NCBI GenBank assembly: GCA_937911935.1
Contig: CALDQH010000027.1
Span: 1 to 8,898, forward strand
DNA: 8,898 nucleotides
Direction of reading: 5' to 3'
Origin: an uncultured Bacteroidales bacterium
GTDB taxonomy: Bacteria > Bacteroidota > Bacteroidia > Bacteroidales > Paludibacteraceae
The position numbers and the translations under genes were made by a program. Below the pieces are notes generated by a model that was not told the origin of the DNA, made no database searches, and was given only the letters and a program-made list of their open reading frames with translations. Of this stretch, positions 6,878-8,898 are shown piece by piece (within the stretch, counting starts at the first letter, position 1; the number at the start of each line of letters is the position of its first letter).

Positions 6878-6907
6878 CCTTATTTTCATTTATAATCCTT
6901 AATTTTG
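6878..6907 (+). promoter_or_regulatory. Bacteroidetes-type promoter before pta-ackA
   Basis: TAATTTTG (6900-6907) matches TAnnTTTG exactly. The upstream block CCTTATTTTCATTTAT (6878-6893) closely resembles that at 4770-4785, with TCATTTAT at the same 14-base distance from the -7 box. A TTG at -33 is not evident. It lies just after the xerD stop. Initiation near 6914 would give a leader of roughly 130 bases containing a repeat array. Confidence 0.6.
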
Positions 6908-6934
6908 TAGTCAAACTTATCACGACAAGCCCGA

Positions 6935-7023
6935 GTAATCGTTGATTTGCTCGCTTCGCTCACGATGAATCGTTTAACCGTAACGATTTAACGATTTAGC
7001 GATTCCGCGATTAAACGACAAGT
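6935..7023. repeat. Inverted octamer array in the pta leader
   Basis: The clearest octamer phase is 6967-7022, with words GAATCGTT, ACGATTTA (twice in tandem, 6983-6998), GCGATTCC and GCGATTAA; a weaker phase extends upstream to 6935. Bases 7007-7023 are the reverse complement of the head found at 4154-4170 with one mismatch, so this copy is inverted relative to the others. AATCGTT (6968-6974) and AACGATT (6982-6988) can form a 7-bp stem with a 7-base loop. The array ends 24 bases before the pta start. Confidence 0.8.
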
Positions 7024-7047
7024 AACAATCAACATAAAATATACGAT

Positions 7048-8043
7048 ATGGATATCTTAGAAAAATTATTTGCAAAGGCAAAAGCAAATAAAAAACGCAT
7101 TATTTTGCCTGAATCGTTCGAAGAAAGAACGATGCGTGCTGCCGATATTGTGTTGCGCGATGGATTGGCAGAAGTAGTTTTGTTAGGCTCGCGCGAAGCT
7201 TTGTTGGCACAAGCGAGTGAATGGGGATTGGAGAATATCGAAAAGGCAACAATCTTTGATGAGGCAACCGATCCAAAGCGTCAAGTTTACGTAGATTTGT
7301 TGTACGAACTACGCAAAAGCAAAGGCATGACTTTAGAAGAAGCCAACGAAAAAGTAAAAGATCCTTTGTATTTGGCGGCTTTGATGGTAAAAAATGGTGA
7401 TGCGGATGGCGAGGTTGCGGGTGCTATGAATGCTACTAGCAATGTATTGCGTCCTGCTTTGCAAATTATTAAAATGAAAAAAGGTATCAGTGTGGTTTCT
7501 GGTGCATTTTTAATGATTACTCCCACTCATTTTGGCGATGAAGGGATGCTTTTGTTTGCAGACTGCGCTGTAACACCCAATCCAGATGCCAAACAATTAG
7601 CCGAAATTGCCATTGCCAGCGCTGCAACAGCCAAAGGGTTGGCAGAAATGATGCCTCGTGTAGCCATGTTGAGTTTCTCTACGCACGGAAGTGCTAAAAA
7701 CGAATCGGCAGATAAAATGATCGAGGCTACTCGTTTAGCGCGCGAAATGGATCCCGAATTAACCATCGATGGCGAATTGCAATTGGATGCAGCTATCGTT
7801 CCTAAGGTAGCAGCCCAAAAAGCACCTAATAGTCCGCTTCGTGGCACTGCCAATGTATTGGTGTTTCCTAATTTGGATGCAGGTAATATCGGTTATAAAT
7901 TAACGCAACGTATGTCAGGCGGTGTGGCATTGGGTCCTATCTTGCAAGGTATGGCAGCTCCTGTAAACGACTTGTCAAGGGGTTGTACCGTCGATGATAT
8001 TGTAAAAATGGTAGTTATTACATCAGACCAAGCACGTCATTAA
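7048..8043 (+). CDS. pta: Phosphate acetyltransferase
   Basis: Transfers acetyl from acetyl-CoA to phosphate, giving acetyl phosphate for acetate kinase; cytoplasmic. The 331 residues form one PTA_PTB catalytic domain, without the N-terminal DRTGG/BioD-like regulatory part of long enterobacterial Pta. Family blocks are DGEVAGAMNATSNVLRPAL, LLFADCAVTPNP, MLSFSTHGSAK, DGELQLDAA, VLVFPNLDAGNIGYKLTQR and PVNDLSRG. Ser310-Arg311 and Asp317 align with the catalytic Ser309, Arg310 and Asp316 of the Methanosarcina enzyme. Only two bases separate its stop from ackA, so the genes are surely co-transcribed. A promoter-like site after xerD and a repeat-bearing leader lie upstream. The start is the first ATG in frame giving the usual MDILEKLFAKAK N-terminus. 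Confidence 0.97.
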   Translation: MDILEKLFAKAKANKKRIILPESFEERTMRAADIVLRDGLAEVVLLGSREALLAQASEWGLENIEKATIFDEATDPKRQVYVDLLYELRKSKGMTLEEANEKVKDPLYLAALMVKNGDADGEVAGAMNATSNVLRPALQIIKMKKGISVVSGAFLMITPTHFGDEGMLLFADCAVTPNPDAKQLAEIAIASAATAKGLAEMMPRVAMLSFSTHGSAKNESADKMIEATRLAREMDPELTIDGELQLDAAIVPKVAAQKAPNSPLRGTANVLVFPNLDAGNIGYKLTQRMSGGVALGPILQGMAAPVNDLSRGCTVDDIVKMVVITSDQARH

Positions 8044-8045
8044 TC

Positions 8046-8898
8046 ATGAAAGTATTAGTATTAAATTGTGGAAGTTCGTCTGTCAAATATAAATTGTTTG
8101 ACATGCAACAAAAGAGTGTTATCGCTCAAGGTGGTGTAGAAAAAGTAGGCTTATCGGGTGCATTTATTAAATTTACCTTGCCCGATGGTCAAAAAGTAGT
8201 GGTTGAAAAAGAAATTCCAGGTCATTATGCTGCCATCGAATTGATTCTTTCTATCCTTACAAGCAAAGAATACGGTGCAATTGCATCGTTAGAAGAAATT
8301 GATGCCGTAGGTCATCGTGTGGTGCATGGCGGCGAAAAATTCAATAGCAGCGTTGTTATTACTGACGAAGTAATCGAGGCAATCAAACAATGTAGTGATA
8401 TGGCTCCTTTGCACAATCCTGCAAATTTGATAGGTATCGAAACCATGGCTTCTATTCTTCCGGGTGTAGCTCAAGTAGCCGTGTTCGATACAGCTTTCCA
8501 TCAAACCATGCCTGCTTGTGCTTATATGTATGGCACTCCTTACGAGGCTTATCAAAAATACGGTGTACGTCGTTATGGATTCCACGGCACAAGTCATCGC
8601 TATGTGTCGCAACGTGTGTGCGAATTCTTGGGTATTAAACCCGAGGGAACAAAAATCATTACTTGTCACGTAGGTAATGGTGGTTCTATTACAGCTGTTA
8701 AAGATGGAAAATCCATTGATACTTCGATGGGCTTTACGCCATTGGAAGGTTTGTTGATGGGTACACGCTCGGGCGATATTGATGCAGGTGCGGTTACCTA
8801 TCTTATGGATAAAGAAGGATTGGATACCAAAGGTATTTCCGATTACCTAAATAAAAAGAGTGGAGTGGCTGGTGTTTCTGGCTTGTCGTCCGATATGC
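8046..8898 (+). CDS. ackA: Acetate kinase (3' end beyond window)
   Basis: Makes acetate and ATP from acetyl phosphate and ADP, completing the pathway begun by Pta. The first 284 codons are present of about 400; the frame runs off the right edge intact. Catalytic and binding residues fall at the same numbers as in the Methanosarcina thermophila enzyme: Asn7, Ser10, Ser12 and Lys14 (LNCGSSSVK), Arg91 (GHRVVHGG), Asp148 (FDTAFHQTMP), His180 (GFHGTSHR) and Arg241 (MGTRSGDIDAG). The nucleotide-binding HVGNGGSI block is also present. The exact numbering confirms ATG 8046 as the start, two bases after the pta stop. There is no room for a separate promoter, so expression depends on pta. Confidence 0.97.
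   Translation, partial: MKVLVLNCGSSSVKYKLFDMQQKSVIAQGGVEKVGLSGAFIKFTLPDGQKVVVEKEIPGHYAAIELILSILTSKEYGAIASLEEIDAVGHRVVHGGEKFNSSVVITDEVIEAIKQCSDMAPLHNPANLIGIETMASILPGVAQVAVFDTAFHQTMPACAYMYGTPYEAYQKYGVRRYGFHGTSHRYVSQRVCEFLGIKPEGTKIITCHVGNGGSITAVKDGKSIDTSMGFTPLEGLLMGTRSGDIDAGAVTYLMDKEGLDTKGISDYLNKKSGVAGVSGLSSDM

Noticed and set aside
7287..7853. Two consecutive reverse-strand frames
   Set aside because: Both are antisense to pta, without recognisable domains or start signals.
8289..8669. Reverse-strand frame of 126 codons
   Set aside because: It is antisense to acetate kinase and only mirrors its codon pattern.

Overview
The window is a stretch of Bacteroidetes chromosome, most likely Bacteroidales. 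The evidence is the gene set, the TAnnTTTG-type promoter boxes, the absence of Shine-Dalgarno sequences before the starts, the C-terminal DAHP synthase-chorismate mutase fusion, and overall protein character. All eight genes lie on the + strand. No gene-free stretch exceeds 180 bases, and I see no tRNA, rRNA, CRISPR array or insertion sequence.

Bases 1-4130 carry the phenylalanine/tyrosine set: prephenate dehydratase (pheA, 5' end not clean), a class I aminotransferase, a DAHP synthase-chorismate mutase fusion, and prephenate dehydrogenase (tyrA). Together they cover entry into the shikimate pathway, chorismate to prephenate, the split towards phenylpyruvate or 4-hydroxyphenylpyruvate, and the final transamination. 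Bases 4250-4702 encode a CYTH-domain protein. Bases 4828-6872 encode a lipid acyltransferase-like protein, whose stop codon overlaps the start of xerD (chromosome dimer resolution). Bases 7048-8898 hold pta and the first 284 codons of ackA, the acetyl-CoA to acetate pathway that yields ATP in fermenting anaerobes.

The unusual part is the spacers. All six intergenic gaps longer than 50 bases contain low-complexity DNA with a strict 8-base or 7-base period. Words recur between gaps (CGATTCAC, CCGATTAGTCG, CAACTAAACACCT, CTTGTYGTTKAATCG). Modules appear in the same order, and one copy is inverted. The two tightly coupled junctions (acyltransferase/xerD and pta/ackA) have none. This looks like a family of short modular intergenic repeats, comparable in style to the heptameric STRR sequences of cyanobacteria, though I do not recognise this particular family. 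The tyrA upstream copy is two opposed heptamer arrays that can fold into a long imperfect hairpin.

Two promoter-like sites, before the acyltransferase and before pta, share a CCT...TCATTTAT block at the same distance from a TAnnTTTG box. The pta leader therefore probably carries a transcribed repeat array. The first 55-60 bases of the window are GC-richer and do not encode the expected start of prephenate dehydratase, so that edge should be treated with caution.
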